Shown: positions 33,504 through 33,808 of the stretch, piece by piece
How the letters are laid out: every line of letters begins with the position of its first letter
How positions within the stretch are numbered: position 1 is the stretch's first letter
NCBI GenBank assembly: GCA_964423615.1
Contig: CAYRFQ010000086.1
Span: 1-33,808 of the forward strand
Length of the DNA stretch: 33,808 bases
Source: CAYRFQ01 sp964423615
Lineage (GTDB): Bacteria > Planctomycetota > Planctomycetia > Gemmatales > Gemmataceae
Reading direction: 5' to 3'
The notes under the pieces: generated by a model
What the model saw: only the letters and a program-made list of their open reading frames with translations
Database searches by the model: none
Told to the model about the DNA's origin: nothing
Translations under genes and position numbers: made by a program

Positions 33504-33808
33504 TTAAGGAGGCGAGACCGGCAAAGTCTGAGTGTATTCGGACATGTCACGTTGTCCACCCATGTTGGCTGCCACGAGGGTCAAGTCGTCGTTCATCTCG
33601 TCCTTCTGGAAGATCTTTCGGAATTTGATGATCCAACTGCCCAACTGCAAGTGACCAGCCAAATGTCGCAAATCTTGGACGTCTTTCTTCGGAGCCTCGC
33701 GAACGAGATACCCATTCGGATGGGTCTTGCGACACTTTGCCAACCTCGCTCGAATGATCTTCTCGACGACCTTGCGTTTTTGGGGATCTTTGAGGTCGGC
33801 TTTGGTAA
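33504..33808 (-). CDS. C-terminal fragment of an unrecognised protein
   Basis: The reading frame is open from the right edge of the window to the stop at 33504, giving about 100 residues. The start lies outside. The fragment is charged and helical, with DPQKRKVVEKIIRARLAKC, 'KKDVQDLRHLAGHL', and a tail rich in Asp, Asn, Met and Gln. No family was recognised. It ends 176 bp before the pyrF start, on the same strand, and a pyrimidine-rich stretch lies between. Confidence 0.65.
   Translation of the reverse strand, partial: TKADLKDPQKRKVVEKIIRARLAKCRKTHPNGYLVREAPKKDVQDLRHLAGHLQLGSWIIKFRKIFQKDEMNDDLTLVAANMGGQRDMSEYTQTLPVSPP

Overview
The window looks like a piece of a planctomycete chromosome. 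This is an inference from gene content: an RTX-type protein opening with an LE-x-LE-x-R leader, a secreted sulfatase, a DUF4185 protein, WG-repeat, PQQ-propeller and LCCL proteins, a glycine-rich RRM protein, many single-gene units, and long intergenic gaps rich in inverted repeats. No rRNA, tRNA or CRISPR array was found.

Left part (1-11,000). The start of an ECF-type sigma factor runs off the left edge. It is followed by an apparently intact ISL3-family insertion sequence (250-1708) that ends 35 bp before rtcA (RNA 3'-phosphate cyclase). Next come a DUF695-like protein, an M48-like lipoprotein with an altered zinc motif, a secreted protein with a CsgG/FlgO-like N-terminus, and the most striking gene of the window. 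This is a single 1087-codon ORF joining all three parts of the AmmeMemoRadiSam system (radical SAM, AMMECR1 and Memo) with an extra domain of unknown nature between the last two. A 1.3-kb gap follows, holding an 11-bp-periodic repeat array, an orphan terminator-like hairpin and a small MITE-like element.

Middle part (11,000-25,000). An RTX-like calcium-binding repeat protein converges on a secreted WG-repeat protein. Then come a TPR-like helical protein, a secreted PQQ-type beta-propeller with a coiled-coil insertion, and a secreted HEAT/LCCL-domain protein coupled to a small acidic protein. On the minus strand there is an RRM RNA-binding protein with its own promoter, long leader and terminator, then folC, then a large membrane-bound hybrid histidine kinase with a C-terminal receiver domain.

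Right part (25,000-33,808). All genes are on the minus strand: a TIGR00300-type (ornithine cyclodeaminase-related) protein, a DUF4185 protein, a type I sulfatase with an altered GKWH motif, a 227-bp MITE-like element, a TPR pseudogene with two in-frame stops and a frameshift, pyrF, and the C-terminal end of an unrecognised protein. The DUF4185 protein and the sulfatase suggest scavenging of sulfated polysaccharides. The remaining genes are mostly independent rather than one operon.
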